In this document: positions 1 through 9,375 of the stretch, one piece after another
Numbering within the stretch: position 1 is the stretch's first letter
Layout of the letters: every line of letters begins with the position of its first letter
From: Marinobacter bryozoorum
GTDB lineage: Bacteria > Pseudomonadota > Gammaproteobacteria > Pseudomonadales > Oleiphilaceae
Direction: 5' to 3'
Length of the DNA: 64,000 nucleotides
Assembly (NCBI RefSeq): GCF_023156245.1
Contig: NZ_JAKZAH010000005.1
Location: 1 to 64,000, forward strand
Notes under the pieces: model-generated
Database searches by the model: none
What the model was told of the DNA's origin: nothing
Seen by the model: the letters and a program-made list of their open reading frames with translations, nothing else
Translations under genes and position numbers: made by a program

Positions 1-36
1 GCCCAGAATCTGGCTGTAGAGCTGTGTATCTTTCAT
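1..36 (-). CDS. Putative ISL3-family transposase, first 12 codons only
   Basis: An ATG at 36 on the minus strand opens a frame reading MKDTQLYSQILG and runs off the window edge without a stop. The pattern M-K-D-x-x-L-Y-x-x-I-L-G resembles the start of ISL3-family transposases (DDE enzymes that move an insertion sequence by cutting its terminal repeats), as I remember them. No good Shine-Dalgarno is visible, and only 12 residues can be read, so the assignment rests on the N-terminal signature and on the terminal-repeat-like sequence upstream. Confidence 0.38.
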   Translation of the reverse strand, partial: MKDTQLYSQILG

Positions 37-77
37 GAGGACAAGGCTAATCTACCCACTCGATTTGGTGAAGGCCC
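1..77 (-). mobile_element. Probable end of an ISL3-like insertion sequence (partial)
   Basis: Read on the minus strand, positions 77 down to about 37 start GGGCCTTCACCAAATC and lead into a short reading frame whose first residues look like an ISL3-family transposase N-terminus. A GGG-starting terminal inverted repeat placed just before the transposase start is usual in that family. The outer boundary at 77 is my inference from the GGG; the other end lies outside the window, so the terminal repeat cannot be compared. If correct, the element abuts the leader of the PilZ gene that starts at 96. Confidence 0.4.
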
Positions 78-95
78 AAAAAGGGAAAGGTATTC

Positions 96-401
96 ATGTC
101 GATGATGACTATGAGGAGTTACTCGGAAAAGCGGGACTTTCACCGGATGCAGGTAAATTCTGAAATCCAGATTACCGACGGTGACGGCCGGTCCTACAGC
201 GGAATCTGTCGAGACCTCAGCGGCACTGGCATGCAGCTGCAGGTGGCAGAGTGTGTTCCGGAGGGGACACTGCTCCACACCGTGTTACCGGCCAGCAGCG
301 ATGATTTCCCGCCTTTCGAGACCGAGGTAAGGGTTTTACGCTCGGAGCCTAGCGGTGATGTGTTCCTGCTGGGCGTCGCCATCGAAAAGGTCAGGCACTG
401 A
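96..401 (+). CDS. PilZ domain protein (putative c-di-GMP binding)
   Basis: A 101-residue protein made of one PilZ domain and little else. PilZ domains bind the second messenger cyclic di-GMP; stand-alone ones usually act as adaptors on motility, pilus or exopolysaccharide machinery. Both signature elements are present: RDFHR (RxxxR) near residues 13-17 and DLSGTG (D/NxSxxG) near residue 40, so ligand binding is likely. The ATG at 96 follows a purine-rich AAGGGAAAGG; further in-frame ATGs at 102, 105 and 111 are possible starts. It ends in a strong terminator shared with the converging rraA. No neighbour reveals its partner, and the upstream side is occupied by a probable insertion sequence. 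Confidence 0.85.
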   Translation: MSMMTMRSYSEKRDFHRMQVNSEIQITDGDGRSYSGICRDLSGTGMQLQVAECVPEGTLLHTVLPASSDDFPPFETEVRVLRSEPSGDVFLLGVAIEKVRH

Positions 402-408
402 CAAAAAA

Positions 409-438
409 GCCCCGGCGGAAAACCGCCGGGGCTTTTTT
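409..438. terminator. Bidirectional rho-independent terminator between the PilZ gene and rraA
   Basis: A perfect 10-bp stem (409-418 with 423-432), loop AAAA, is flanked by six A on the left (403-408) and six T on the right (433-438). It can stop transcripts from both sides: the PilZ gene ending at 401 and rraA ending at 455. Confidence 0.92.
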
Positions 439-454
439 CTAACGGTAGCAGGGT

Positions 455-931
455 TCAGCCAAGCTTCTTCTCTGACACCACGATGCCGTTATTGTCTGCA
501 TAGATGTACTGACCAGGGCGGAACGTTACCCCACCAAAGGTGACTGGCACGTTCAGGTCGCCGATACCCTTCTTTTCGGTCTTGCGGGGATGGGTCCCCA
601 GTGCCTGGACACCCAGATCGGTTTTGCCGATAACATCTACGTCGCGGATGCAGCCGTAAATGATCAGACCGGCCCAGCCGTTTTCCGCCGCTTTCTCCGC
701 CAGCATGTCGCCCAACAGGGCAGCCCGCTTCGAGCCGCCACCATCAACAACCATGACACAGCCGTTCCCCGGCTTGCCCACCTGCTCCTTGACGATGGAG
801 TTGTCTTCAAAGCACTTCACCGTGACAACCTCGCCGCCAAAGGCGTCGACGCCACCAAAGTTACGGAACCCGGGCTCCACTACCTGAACTTCGGGATGAT
901 CGTCGCAAATATCGGGAGTTACGATGTCCAC
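455..931 (-). CDS. rraA: Ribonuclease E activity regulator RraA
   Basis: RraA is a small trimeric protein that binds RNase E and lowers its RNA-degrading activity; the fold is shared with aldolase-like proteins such as HMG aldolase. The 158-residue product has the family's length and its glycine-rich core ([17 protein letters not shown] near residue 62; [11 protein letters not shown] near residue 90). The start is a GTG at 931, seven to eight bases after a GGAGG. It lies 39 bp downstream of ppsA in the same direction and may be co-transcribed with it; rraA also lies near ppsA in pseudomonads, from memory. Some distant homologues are 4-hydroxy-4-methyl-2-oxoglutarate aldolases, so the aldolase reaction is the alternative. 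Confidence 0.9.
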   Translation of the reverse strand: MDIVTPDICDDHPEVQVVEPGFRNFGGVDAFGGEVVTVKCFEDNSIVKEQVGKPGNGCVMVVDGGGSKRAALLGDMLAEKAAENGWAGLIIYGCIRDVDVIGKTDLGVQALGTHPRKTEKKGIGDLNVPVTFGGVTFRPGQYIYADNNGIVVSEKKLG

Positions 932-970
932 GTTGTCTGCCTCCTTTTCGCCGGCCCGGTGTGGCCGGTA

Positions 971-3343
971 TCAGTCAATGGTTTCGTCAGCCAGGAAGAA
1001 CCAGGTATCCAGCACAGAGTCCGGGTTCAGGGATACGGTATCGATGCCCTCATCCATCAGCCACTTGGCGAGATCCGGGTGATCCGACGGACCCTGGCCA
1101 CAGATGCCGATATACTTGTCAGCACGCTTACAAGCCTGGATGGCATTGGATAACAGTGCCTTGACCGCCTCATTCCGCTCATCAAACAGATGGGCAATAA
1201 TTCCGGAATCCCGGTCCAGGCCCAGGGTCAGCTGGGTCAGGTCGTTGGAACCGATGGAGAATCCGTCGAAGTGCTCCAGGAACTGGTCAGCCAGCAATGC
1301 GTTAGCAGGCAATTCGCACATCATGATCAGGCGCAGGTCGTTTTCGCCGCGCTTCAGACCGTTCTCTGCGAGCAGGTCCACGACCTGGCTTGCCTCGCCG
1401 ACAGTGCGCACAAATGGCACCATGATTTCCACATTGGTGAAGCCCATCTCGTCGCGGACTTTCTTGAGGGCGCGACACTCCAGCTCAAAGCAGTCACGGA
1501 AGGTGTCCGATATGTAGCGGGAAGCGCCACGGAAACCGAGCATCGGGTTCTCTTCGTCCGGCTCGTACAGGGTGCCGCCGATCAGGTTGGCGTATTCATT
1601 CGACTTGAAGTCTGACAGGCGCACAATGACCTTTTTGGGATGGAAGGCCGCCGCCAGGGTGGAAATACCCTCAACCAGCTTGTCTACATAAAAATCTACC
1701 GGCGACGTATAGCCCGAGAAACGTTTCTCAACGGTCTGGCGGATATCCCGGGGCAGGCTGTCGTAATTCAACAGGGCCTTGGGGTGCACGCCGATCATGC
1801 GGTTAATGATGAACTCCAGCCGCGCCAGCCCCACACCCTCATTGGGAAGGGACTGAAAATCGAAGGCCCGGTCCGGGTTACCGACGTTCATCATGATCTT
1901 GAACGGAATGGCCGGCATGGACTCAACGGTATTTTCCCGCAACTCAAAATCCAGGCTGCCTTCGTAGATCAGGCCGGTGTCACCCTCGGCGCAGGACACG
2001 GTAACCTCCTGGCCATCCCTGAGTACCTCGGTGGCATCGCCGCAACCAACGACAGCCGGGATACCCAGCTCACGGGCAATGATTGCTGCGTGACAGGTAC
2101 GCCCGCCCCGGTCGGTCACGATGGCGGCAGCACGCTTCATCACCGGCTCCCAGTCAGGGTCGGTCATATCGGTGACCAACACATCACCCGGCTGGACCTT
2201 GTCCATATCCTTGATGCTGTCCACAACGCGCACGGCCCCACTGCCGATCTTGTGACCGATGCTGCGACCTTCAACGATCACCTTGCCCTGCTCCTTCAGC
2301 AGGTAGCGTTCCATGACATTGGCAGAAGCCCGGCTCTTCACCGTTTCCGGACGGGCCTGGACGATGTAGATGCGACCATGGTCGCCATCCTTCGCCCACT
2401 CAATGTCCATGGGACGATCGTAGTGCTTTTCGATGATCATGGCCTGCTTGGCCAGTTCGGTCACCTCGGCGTCGGTGATAGAGAACCGGTTACGGTCATC
2501 CTGCTCCACCTTCACCGTATCGACGAAGTGGTCGGAGTCCTTGTCAGCTGAGTAGACCATCTTGATGGCCTTGCTGCCGAGGTTCCGGCGCAATACCGCC
2601 GGCCGGCCTGCGTCCAGTGTCGGCTTGTGTACGTAGAACTCATCCGGGTTTACGGCACCCTGAACCACGGTTTCACCGAGGCCGTAGGAGGCGGTCACAA
2701 ACACCACGTCACGGAATCCGGACTCGGTATCCAGGGTGAACATTACCCCACTGGCGGCCGTTTCACTGCGAACCATCTTCTGGATGCCCGCTGACAGGGC
2801 TACCAGTTTGTGGTCGAAGCCATGGTGGACCCGGTAAGAAATGGCGCGGTCATTGAACAGGGAGGCGAACACCTCCTTGACCGACTTCTTCACCTGCTCG
2901 AACCCCACCACATTCAGGAAGGTTTCCTGCTGGCCGGCGAAGGATGCGTCGGGCAGGTCTTCGGCTGTGGCCGAGGAGCGCACAGCCACGGCCAGGTTAC
3001 GGTTGCCGTCCTGGAGCTTGATAAACGACTGCTCCAGGTGTTTCTCCAGGTCTGCGGGGAACGGCTGTTCCAGCACCCACTGGCGAATATCCGCGCCGAC
3101 GCGGGCCAGCTCGTTAACATCATTGATATCAAGGGCGTCCAGCGCTTCGTCAATGCGATCCCGCAACCCGTCCTTGGCTAGGAACTCCCGGTAGGCATGG
3201 GCCGTGGTCGCAAAACCACCTGGTACAGACACGCCGGCATTGGCCAGATTGCTGATCATTTCACCGAGGGAGGCGTTCTTGCCCCCTACCCGCTCAACAT
3301 CTGACATGCCCAGGTTCTCAAACCAGATAATATAATCTTCCAA
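971..3343 (-). CDS. ppsA: Phosphoenolpyruvate synthase (pyruvate, water dikinase)
   Basis: PEP synthase makes phosphoenolpyruvate from pyruvate, ATP and water, the first step of gluconeogenesis from three-carbon substrates. The product shows, in order, the N-terminal ATP-grasp (PPDK-N) domain with [11 protein letters not shown] near residue 20, the swivelling phosphohistidine domain with GGRTCHAAI (phospho-His about residue 418) and the C-terminal PEP/pyruvate barrel ending in [13 protein letters not shown] longer frame to 3379 exists, but I prefer the TTG at 3343: AAGGGAG sits seven bases before it, and the resulting 790 residues match the family (about 790). ppsR is divergent 192 bp away and regulates this enzyme; rraA follows. 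Confidence 0.95.
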   Translation of the reverse strand: MEDYIIWFENLGMSDVERVGGKNASLGEMISNLANAGVSVPGGFATTAHAYREFLAKDGLRDRIDEALDALDINDVNELARVGADIRQWVLEQPFPADLEKHLEQSFIKLQDGNRNLAVAVRSSATAEDLPDASFAGQQETFLNVVGFEQVKKSVKEVFASLFNDRAISYRVHHGFDHKLVALSAGIQKMVRSETAASGVMFTLDTESGFRDVVFVTASYGLGETVVQGAVNPDEFYVHKPTLDAGRPAVLRRNLGSKAIKMVYSADKDSDHFVDTVKVEQDDRNRFSITDAEVTELAKQAMIIEKHYDRPMDIEWAKDGDHGRIYIVQARPETVKSRASANVMERYLLKEQGKVIVEGRSIGHKIGSGAVRVVDSIKDMDKVQPGDVLVTDMTDPDWEPVMKRAAAIVTDRGGRTCHAAIIARELGIPAVVGCGDATEVLRDGQEVTVSCAEGDTGLIYEGSLDFELRENTVESMPAIPFKIMMNVGNPDRAFDFQSLPNEGVGLARLEFIINRMIGVHPKALLNYDSLPRDIRQTVEKRFSGYTSPVDFYVDKLVEGISTLAAAFHPKKVIVRLSDFKSNEYANLIGGTLYEPDEENPMLGFRGASRYISDTFRDCFELECRALKKVRDEMGFTNVEIMVPFVRTVGEASQVVDLLAENGLKRGENDLRLIMMCELPANALLADQFLEHFDGFSIGSNDLTQLTLGLDRDSGIIAHLFDERNEAVKALLSNAIQACKRADKYIGICGQGPSDHPDLAKWLMDEGIDTVSLNPDSVLDTWFFLADETID

Positions 3344-3535
3344 AGCGCGTCTCCCTTGGTTCAGTCGAGCAAACTGCAAAGAATAGAGGAGCCTTCATTC
3401 CCTGTAAATAATCGGGCCGGCGCGGCAGACAGGGCTGCCTCAATGGGCCCGGGGAATGGTAAGGTTGCTCCCGACTATCGAATTTGGCGTGTATCATACT
3501 GTAACCTGTGAAGATTACCTAGGGAACCTCTGCTC

Positions 3536-4351
3536 ATGAAACGCACAGTCTTCTTCATCTCCGACGGCACCGGCCTTACCGCCGAGGCACTCGGCAACAG
3601 TTTGCTGGCCCAGTTCGAGAAAATCCAGTTCGAGCGGGTAACGGTCCCCTACGTCGACGACCAGGAGCGGGCGGAAGACCTGGTGGAGCGCATCAACACC
3701 GCTGCAAGGCAAGATGGCGTGCGGCCACTGGTCTTCGACACCATCGTGAAAAAGGACATCCGGGCGATCATCAGTGAGGCTGAAGGCTTCATGATTGATA
3801 TCTTCGGTACCTTCCTCGATCCCCTGGAGCAAGAACTGCAGGCTTCGTCGTCATACACCGTCGGCAAGTCCCACTCGATCAACAACGAGGGCAGCTACGA
3901 AAAGCGGATCCATGCCGTCAACTTTGCCCTGGACAACGACGACGGCGCCCGCACCCGACATTACGACGAAGCCGACCTGATACTGGTGGGCGCATCCCGT
4001 TCCGGCAAGACGCCCACCTGCCTGTACCTGGCCCTGCAATACGGGGTAAAGGCAGCCAACTACCCGATCACCGAGGATGACCTGGATGATCAGCAATTGC
4101 CGGAAGTGCTGCGGCCTCACCGGGATAAAATCTTCGGCCTCACCATCGACCCGGACCGCCTGGCGGTGATCCGAAACGAGCGCCGCCCCAACTCCCGCTA
4201 CGCTTCTATAAAGCAATGCATGCATGAGATCGAGGAAATCGAAACCATGTACCGACGTGAGCGGATTCCGTTCATGAACACCACGGCTTATTCAGTGGAA
4301 GAAATCTCCACCCGCATCATGGTATCCACCGGTCTCAAGCGACTACGCTGA
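3536..4351 (+). CDS. ppsR: PEP synthase regulatory protein (kinase/pyrophosphorylase)
   Basis: This DUF299 family enzyme inactivates PEP synthase by ADP-dependent phosphorylation of an active-site threonine and reactivates it by phosphate-dependent removal, thereby setting carbon flow between glycolysis and gluconeogenesis. The 271-residue product has the family's N-terminal [13 protein letters not shown] and the P-loop-like GASRSGKT at residues 152-159, followed by the conserved TPTCLYLA. Its placement divergent from ppsA supports PEP synthase rather than pyruvate phosphate dikinase as the substrate. AGGGAAC lies just before the ATG at 3536. A strong terminator follows the stop. Confidence 0.95.
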   Translation: MKRTVFFISDGTGLTAEALGNSLLAQFEKIQFERVTVPYVDDQERAEDLVERINTAARQDGVRPLVFDTIVKKDIRAIISEAEGFMIDIFGTFLDPLEQELQASSSYTVGKSHSINNEGSYEKRIHAVNFALDNDDGARTRHYDEADLILVGASRSGKTPTCLYLALQYGVKAANYPITEDDLDDQQLPEVLRPHRDKIFGLTIDPDRLAVIRNERRPNSRYASIKQCMHEIEEIETMYRRERIPFMNTTAYSVEEISTRIMVSTGLKRLR

Positions 4352-4390
4352 CAGCGCCGGGCTCCAAGCCGGGCGAGGCAGCACGAAAAA

Positions 4391-4424
4391 GGGGCGGCGT
4401 GATTGTTCACGCCGCCCCTTTTTT
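4391..4424 (+). terminator. Rho-independent terminator after ppsR
   Basis: A perfect 12-bp stem (4391-4402 with 4407-4418), loop TTGT, runs into six T (4419-4424); five A precede it on the left, so it may also serve the M16 protease gene that ends at 4468 on the minus strand. Confidence 0.92.
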
Positions 4425-4467
4425 GTTCCTTTGCTCGCTGTGACGCCTCAGGTGAGGCGCACCCTGG

Positions 4468-7392
4468 TTAAAGCTCCCGGATTTCCAGCCCCAGGCCTTC
4501 TACAAGCCCACGGTTATCGTGGCTGGTAATAACAGCGGTACTGGCCTTCTCGGGCCGCAGCCAGTCCCGGGCTACCCGCTGCAGATCCGCTACCGTGACG
4601 GCCAGCAAACGCTCACGGAACCGGGCCTGCTGCTCTGGCGTCCGGCCAAACAGCCGGCTGTGGAACGCGTGGCGGGCTTCGCCGGCAGGTGAACGGGGCT
4701 TGTCGAGCTGACCAACCACGCCCAGAACGGCTTCTTCAAGGGACTGCGGGTCGTGGGCCTCTTCCCCCAGCCATTTCAGCGACGCATCGAAATCGTCCAG
4801 GGTTTCGCCCAGGCGTGGATCCCGGTAGGAGAAGAACCGGAAGGTACCGTTGACGTTATCCTGCCCGGCACCACCGCCATAGGCGCCACCCTTTTCACGA
4901 ATAGCCCGGTGCAGGAAGCCGTTGCGCAGGAAGCCACCCAGCACGGTCAGTGCCGCCGCATCCGGATGGTCCGGCGCCACGGTGGGATAGGAGCGAGCAC
5001 AGAAGTTGACCTGGGTCGAGGTGAGCCAGGCCTCGTGGGTATCGTAGCTGACCGGATCCATGTGCCATTGCTCACCACTGACTTCCGGTGCCTCGGGCCA
5101 CAGGCCGGTCACACCCTCGGCCATGGCATCGAGGTGCTCGCTTTCAGCCACCAGCAGGAATTGCCGCTTCTGGCTGCGGAACTTCTGATGCAGGTTGGCC
5201 AGGTCGTCACACAGCTTGTCCAGGGCTGCGCTGTCGTCCAGGGTGTCGTCCAGTGCCTTGGTGCCCTTGATTCCGGCCAGGCCAGCGAGACGGAATGACA
5301 GCCACGCGCCGGGGCTATGCCCCTGGGACGCAGCCCCCATGGCAAGGCCGTGACCGCTGCCGGTCGCCGCCTGTTCACGACGGGCACGGATCTGGGCTAC
5401 CAGCTCCCGGATACGCCCCTTTTCATCGAAGCGGGCATTGTCATAGACATCCCGCAACAGCTCAGAGAGCGCCTTGCGGTTGCGAGCGAGTGCCTTGCCG
5501 CTGAGGATCAGATAACCGTTCAGGCTTTGCACGTCATCCACAGTGCCCCGGGCCGAAATGCTGGCCCCGATTCCGCCACTGCACGCGGAAATCCGGTCCT
5601 GCATCTGCAGGTAGTCCAGCTCACCACAACCGACTTCGGTCAAGATGGTGGTGTACAGGGGCAGCAGAAGCAGCTCGTCCCGGGACAGTGCCGGCAACTG
5701 GAAGATAGCCTGTTCGTAGACCAGGCCATTGGTACCCTGGGCATACAGCGCTGCCGGGAAAGCCTCCAGGTTACGCCCCTCCGGGACATGGATCTTCAGG
5801 GGCACATCGGACAGGTCCACCTTGGGCAGTATGGAGTCGTCGTCCTTTTGCAGCTGACGGGCTTCCAGGGCCTGGGCGCGGGTCACGATGTGCTGTTTTT
5901 CTTCATCCGACAGCCGGGCCTTGCGCGCCTCCAGGGCCTGGCGCACCGCCTCCTGGCGGCGATTTTCCAGCTGGTCGTCAGGGCGCAGGGTCAACGTTAC
6001 CCGGTGGGGGTTGTCGATCAGCAGGCGACGGATCAGACCCGGCACATAGTCGGGATCACTGATCCGCTCCCGCATGGTTTCCAGTACCGGCTCCAGGTCC
6101 AGCAGCTCGACAGGATCGCCGCCATGAACCATGGGAGAAATCGCGGTCATGATCAGCTGCAAGCCATAGGGGAAACTGTCACCGGCGATTTCCCGCTGAT
6201 GCAGTTCCAGCTGGTGAAGAATGGCTTCCAGGCGTTCCAGGGGTACGCCTTCCTTCGCCACTTTCTCCAGCACGCCCTCAACCAGGGCCTCCAGGTCTTC
6301 CCGACGCTCCGGCTCGGAGCCTTCCACCCCGCAGACAAAGGTCATTTCCCGGTTGGAGTCCTCCAGGCCACACATGGGCGACGGGGCCGCCGCTATGTCC
6401 GTGGTTTCCAGCGCGTGCAGCAGGGGGGACGCGCTGTTCTCCAGCAGTACACTGGCCACCAGCTGGGCTTCCAGGTTCTGCTGCAGGTCAAAGCTGTGAC
6501 CCAGCAGCCAGCCCATCACCATATGGGTCTTGCGTTCCACGGGCTCCCCGGCACTGACCGCATAGCCCTGCTCTACCCTCAGCGCCGAAAACAGCCGCTT
6601 TTCATCCCGCACGGGGAGGTCCACTTCCAGGGCGTCGAACCGTGACAGGGCCAGCTCCTCAAAGCGCTCATGGTGCTCTCTGGCCGGAATGTCGCCATAG
6701 GTACAGAAAATGGCATTGCTGGGATGATAATGGTGACGATAGAAGGCGACGAGATCGCCGTAGCTCAGGTCCACGATATGATCCGGCTCACCGCCACTGT
6801 TATAATGATATGTGGTCGTGGGGAACAGGTGACTGGACAGGTTTTGCCACAGCTGGGACGTAGGCGCACTCATGGCGCCCTTCATTTCGTTGTAGACCAC
6901 ACCCCGGTAGACCAGCGGCGTGGAGGGGTCATCCGGTGTCTCGAATTCCAGCCGGTGCCCTTCCTGGGCAAAGTCCAACGGATCCAGCTTGGAAAAGAAC
7001 ACCGAGTCCAGGTAAACCGAGAGCAGGTTGTCAAAATCCTTGCGGTTCTTGCTGGCAAAGGGATAAGCCGTCCAGTCACTGCTGGTAAAGGCGTTCATGA
7101 AGGTATTGAGCGAACGCCGGATCATCATGAAAAAAGGATCCCGCACCGGGTACCGCTCGCTGCCACACAGCGCCGTGTGTTCCAGGATATGGGCAACACC
7201 GGTGGAGTCCATGGGGAAGGTACGCAGGGCCACGAAGAACACGTTCTCGTCATTGTCCGCCGCCATGTGCAGGTGACGCGCACCGGTCTTGCGGTGAACA
7301 TACTCCTCCATGGTCAGGTTCAGGGCCGCGATGGGATGACTGCGAACCCGCTCGAAGGCCGGGTGTACACTGGACTCACTGGTTACGCTCAT
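4468..7392 (-). CDS. M16C zinc metallopeptidase (PreP/Cym1-like presequence protease)
   Basis: A 974-residue insulinase-family peptidase. M16C enzymes are closed-clamshell zinc proteases that degrade unstructured peptides; the mitochondrial and plastid PreP enzymes destroy targeting peptides. The inverted zinc motif HILEH is at residues 68-72, and the distal glutamate lies in YNEMKGAM further on; the C-terminal half shows the expected inactive M16 repeats (KGGAYGGGA near the end). I chose the ATG at 7392 because GGA of AGGACGAG is suitably spaced; a frame 14 codons longer exists. No signal peptide is visible, so it probably acts in the cytoplasm on free peptides. The bacterial substrate is unknown. 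Confidence 0.9.
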   Translation of the reverse strand: MSVTSESSVHPAFERVRSHPIAALNLTMEEYVHRKTGARHLHMAADNDENVFFVALRTFPMDSTGVAHILEHTALCGSERYPVRDPFFMMIRRSLNTFMNAFTSSDWTAYPFASKNRKDFDNLLSVYLDSVFFSKLDPLDFAQEGHRLEFETPDDPSTPLVYRGVVYNEMKGAMSAPTSQLWQNLSSHLFPTTTYHYNSGGEPDHIVDLSYGDLVAFYRHHYHPSNAIFCTYGDIPAREHHERFEELALSRFDALEVDLPVRDEKRLFSALRVEQGYAVSAGEPVERKTHMVMGWLLGHSFDLQQNLEAQLVASVLLENSASPLLHALETTDIAAAPSPMCGLEDSNREMTFVCGVEGSEPERREDLEALVEGVLEKVAKEGVPLERLEAILHQLELHQREIAGDSFPYGLQLIMTAISPMVHGGDPVELLDLEPVLETMRERISDPDYVPGLIRRLLIDNPHRVTLTLRPDDQLENRRQEAVRQALEARKARLSDEEKQHIVTRAQALEARQLQKDDDSILPKVDLSDVPLKIHVPEGRNLEAFPAALYAQGTNGLVYEQAIFQLPALSRDELLLLPLYTTILTEVGCGELDYLQMQDRISACSGGIGASISARGTVDDVQSLNGYLILSGKALARNRKALSELLRDVYDNARFDEKGRIRELVAQIRARREQAATGSGHGLAMGAASQGHSPGAWLSFRLAGLAGIKGTKALDDTLDDSAALDKLCDDLANLHQKFRSQKRQFLLVAESEHLDAMAEGVTGLWPEAPEVSGEQWHMDPVSYDTHEAWLTSTQVNFCARSYPTVAPDHPDAAALTVLGGFLRNGFLHRAIREKGGAYGGGAGQDNVNGTFRFFSYRDPRLGETLDDFDASLKWLGEEAHDPQSLEEAVLGVVGQLDKPRSPAGEARHAFHSRLFGRTPEQQARFRERLLAVTVADLQRVARDWLRPEKASTAVITSHDNRGLVEGLGLEIREL

Positions 7393-7635
7393 GCACTCGT
7401 CCTGTCTGGGAAATGGTTTTGTGTAGCTTATCACGGTATCCTCTGACCCATATTGTCAGACGGATTGCCGTCAGTTGTGACCGGGAACGATCTTCCCCGA
7501 TAATAATTCCCCTATGATGGTGACGAGGTCGAGGTTTTGAAACCCCGACCCCGGAACGAATGTCACGGATATACCTCAGGCAACCGCGCCTTTCTCGTGA
7601 TATTCGCCCGGACCAGTCGAATATCGAGGTAAACC

Positions 7636-8115
7636 ATGATCACGACCGACACGCCAAGCGAGCCCGGCCGCTACCTGTCCAGCCCACCGGTACCGGATGC
7701 CAGCGCCTATCACAACGAACGGCGCCGTTACCTCGCCCGCGCTCGCCGTAACCCTGGCCTGCGCCAGCGCTACCTGCGCAAACTTGCCAGCTACCTGGTG
7801 CTTCGGAGTGCCTGGTCATTCGGCTTTTTCCCGGTCATCCTGGCCTTCTGGGTACCCCTGGTCATGGCCGAGTTCAACCCCGTAGTCATGGTTCAGTCCA
7901 TATTGCCGCACCTGGAGGCCTTCGTTTCGTCAAATCCTGAAGTCCAGGCCAGGACCATCAGCATGCTGCTTGCCGGCTGGGGATCCGTCGGGCTGTTCTT
8001 CTTCCTGTTCGACGTGGTAATCAACCCGTTCCACTCACCCTTCCAGAAAGAAGCCGACATCCACATGCGGGCCTGGTCCCAGAGTCAGGGACTGGTACCT
8101 CCGGACGAAGTGTGA
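7636..8115 (+). CDS. Conserved hypothetical two-TM membrane protein
   Basis: A 159-residue protein I do not recognise. Its first 55 residues are polar and rich in Arg and Tyr (RRRYLARARRNPGLRQRYLR), followed by a hydrophobic segment at about 58-80 (WSFGFFPVILAFWVPLVMA), a short loop and a second hydrophobic segment at about 107-128 (LLAGWGSVGLFFFLFDVVI). Both ends should therefore be on the same side of the inner membrane, probably inside given the basic N-terminus. GAGGT lies eight bases before the ATG at 7636. It stands alone between the divergent protease gene and the downstream receiver-domain gene 109 bp away; whether it is co-transcribed with the latter is unclear. Confidence 0.75.
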   Translation: MITTDTPSEPGRYLSSPPVPDASAYHNERRRYLARARRNPGLRQRYLRKLASYLVLRSAWSFGFFPVILAFWVPLVMAEFNPVVMVQSILPHLEAFVSSNPEVQARTISMLLAGWGSVGLFFFLFDVVINPFHSPFQKEADIHMRAWSQSQGLVPPDEV

Positions 8116-8224
8116 ACGGGGTTTGATTCAGCAACAATAACCCTGCCGCTCTGTAAACTTTTGTATCTGTGCCGCGGTACACTCTTCCTCAGACTACGGA
8201 CTGAGTACTGGGGAGAAAACCCGG

Positions 8225-9238
8225 ATGGACATTAAAAACGCCTTGTTGGTCGACGACTCCAAAGTCGCCCGCTTCACACTCAGCAAGCTGCTCAGGGGCA
8301 GCAACATGGAGGTCAGTACCGCAGGCTCCGCCGAGGAAGCCCTGGACCTGCTGAGCAACAGCGACCAGCCGGACGTGATCTTTATCGACCACCTGATGCC
8401 GGGAATGACTGGCGTCGAAGCCGCCCGCGCCATCCGTAACAACCCGGCCACTGCCCACATCCCCATCGTGATGTGCACCTCGGGCAAGTCCGCTGAATTC
8501 GAGGAAACCGCCCATGCCATGGGTGTGGACGTCATACTGCCGAAACCGCCGGAGCAGGACGGAATTGCGCGAGTACTCGACAAACTGCGTGCCATGCCCG
8601 AAGCCCGGCCCGTTACGGTCAGCGAGGAGAGCCAGGTGCCGCCGGCAAACGATCCCGACATTCCATTGCTGACAGAAGACCAGATCGCCATGGCCGCCCG
8701 GGCGGAGGTCAAGTCGCAGATCAGCGAACAGCTCCACGAGCGCCTGACCCACCTGTTCGACGAGCAGGCAGGCTACCTTCGCCAGGGCATGGACCAGCAC
8801 AACAGCCTTAATACTTCCCTCATCAATGAAAAGCTTGCAGCGCTGGAAGCTATCCTGGACGTTCACCAGGAAGCCGTCGCAAGAACAGTAACCCGGGAAG
8901 TGGACGAGTTGTTGAAGAAGCTGCTCAGCCAGCACCAGCGGGCCACCGTTAAAACCATCGCGACACTCCTGGCAGACAGGGACCGCTATCTTCAAGAAGA
9001 GCTGGACCGGCAACGGGAACAAGACCAGGAATTCTGGAAATCACTGCAGGCGGACACCCTGCAAGAGGCCGCAGAATCCTCCCGCCAGCACGCCGAACAG
9101 GTGGCCCGCCACCTGGACGAACTGGCCGCCAACAGGCGCCGGAAATCCACCCGTAACACCTACCTCGGCATACTGCTTGGAAGCCTGGTTGTGGCAGGTA
9201 TCAGCCTGGCCTGGGCCAATGGACTGCTGACACCCTGA
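8225..9238 (+). CDS. Receiver-domain protein with long helical linker and C-terminal TM anchor
   Basis: A 337-residue protein with an unusual layout. Residues 1-125 form a complete CheY-type receiver: acidic pair D10-D11, phosphoacceptor D55 (FIDHLMPG), T85 and K107 (LPKPPE). Residues about 150-305 are charged, Gln/Glu-rich and almost free of helix breakers, as in a long alpha-helical or coiled-coil stretch. A single hydrophobic segment at about 313-331 ([18 protein letters not shown]) ends the protein. There is no DNA-binding, GGDEF or other known output domain. I infer that phosphorylation changes oligomerisation or partner binding at the inner membrane. GGGGAGA precedes the ATG at 8225. 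No cognate kinase is near, so the signal is unknown. Confidence 0.85.
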   Translation: MDIKNALLVDDSKVARFTLSKLLRGSNMEVSTAGSAEEALDLLSNSDQPDVIFIDHLMPGMTGVEAARAIRNNPATAHIPIVMCTSGKSAEFEETAHAMGVDVILPKPPEQDGIARVLDKLRAMPEARPVTVSEESQVPPANDPDIPLLTEDQIAMAARAEVKSQISEQLHERLTHLFDEQAGYLRQGMDQHNSLNTSLINEKLAALEAILDVHQEAVARTVTREVDELLKKLLSQHQRATVKTIATLLADRDRYLQEELDRQREQDQEFWKSLQADTLQEAAESSRQHAEQVARHLDELAANRRRKSTRNTYLGILLGSLVVAGISLAWANGLLTP

Positions 9239-9375
9239 ACCCGGCGAAAAAGCACGGAAGCTTCGGGTTTTGCTACCCCAAAAGGAGCCACCAGGGCTCA
9301 CCCACCGGCACGGAACTTTGGTAGAATGCGACCTGTTCTCAACCCACGGTCTCAGTCCTCCTGCCGGATGTTTTC

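Noticed and set aside
5317..6645. 442-codon open frame antisense to the M16C protease gene
   Set aside because: Lies wholly inside a well-supported gene in a GC-rich genome where antisense frames stay open; composition is Gln/His/Arg-rich and shows no family motifs.
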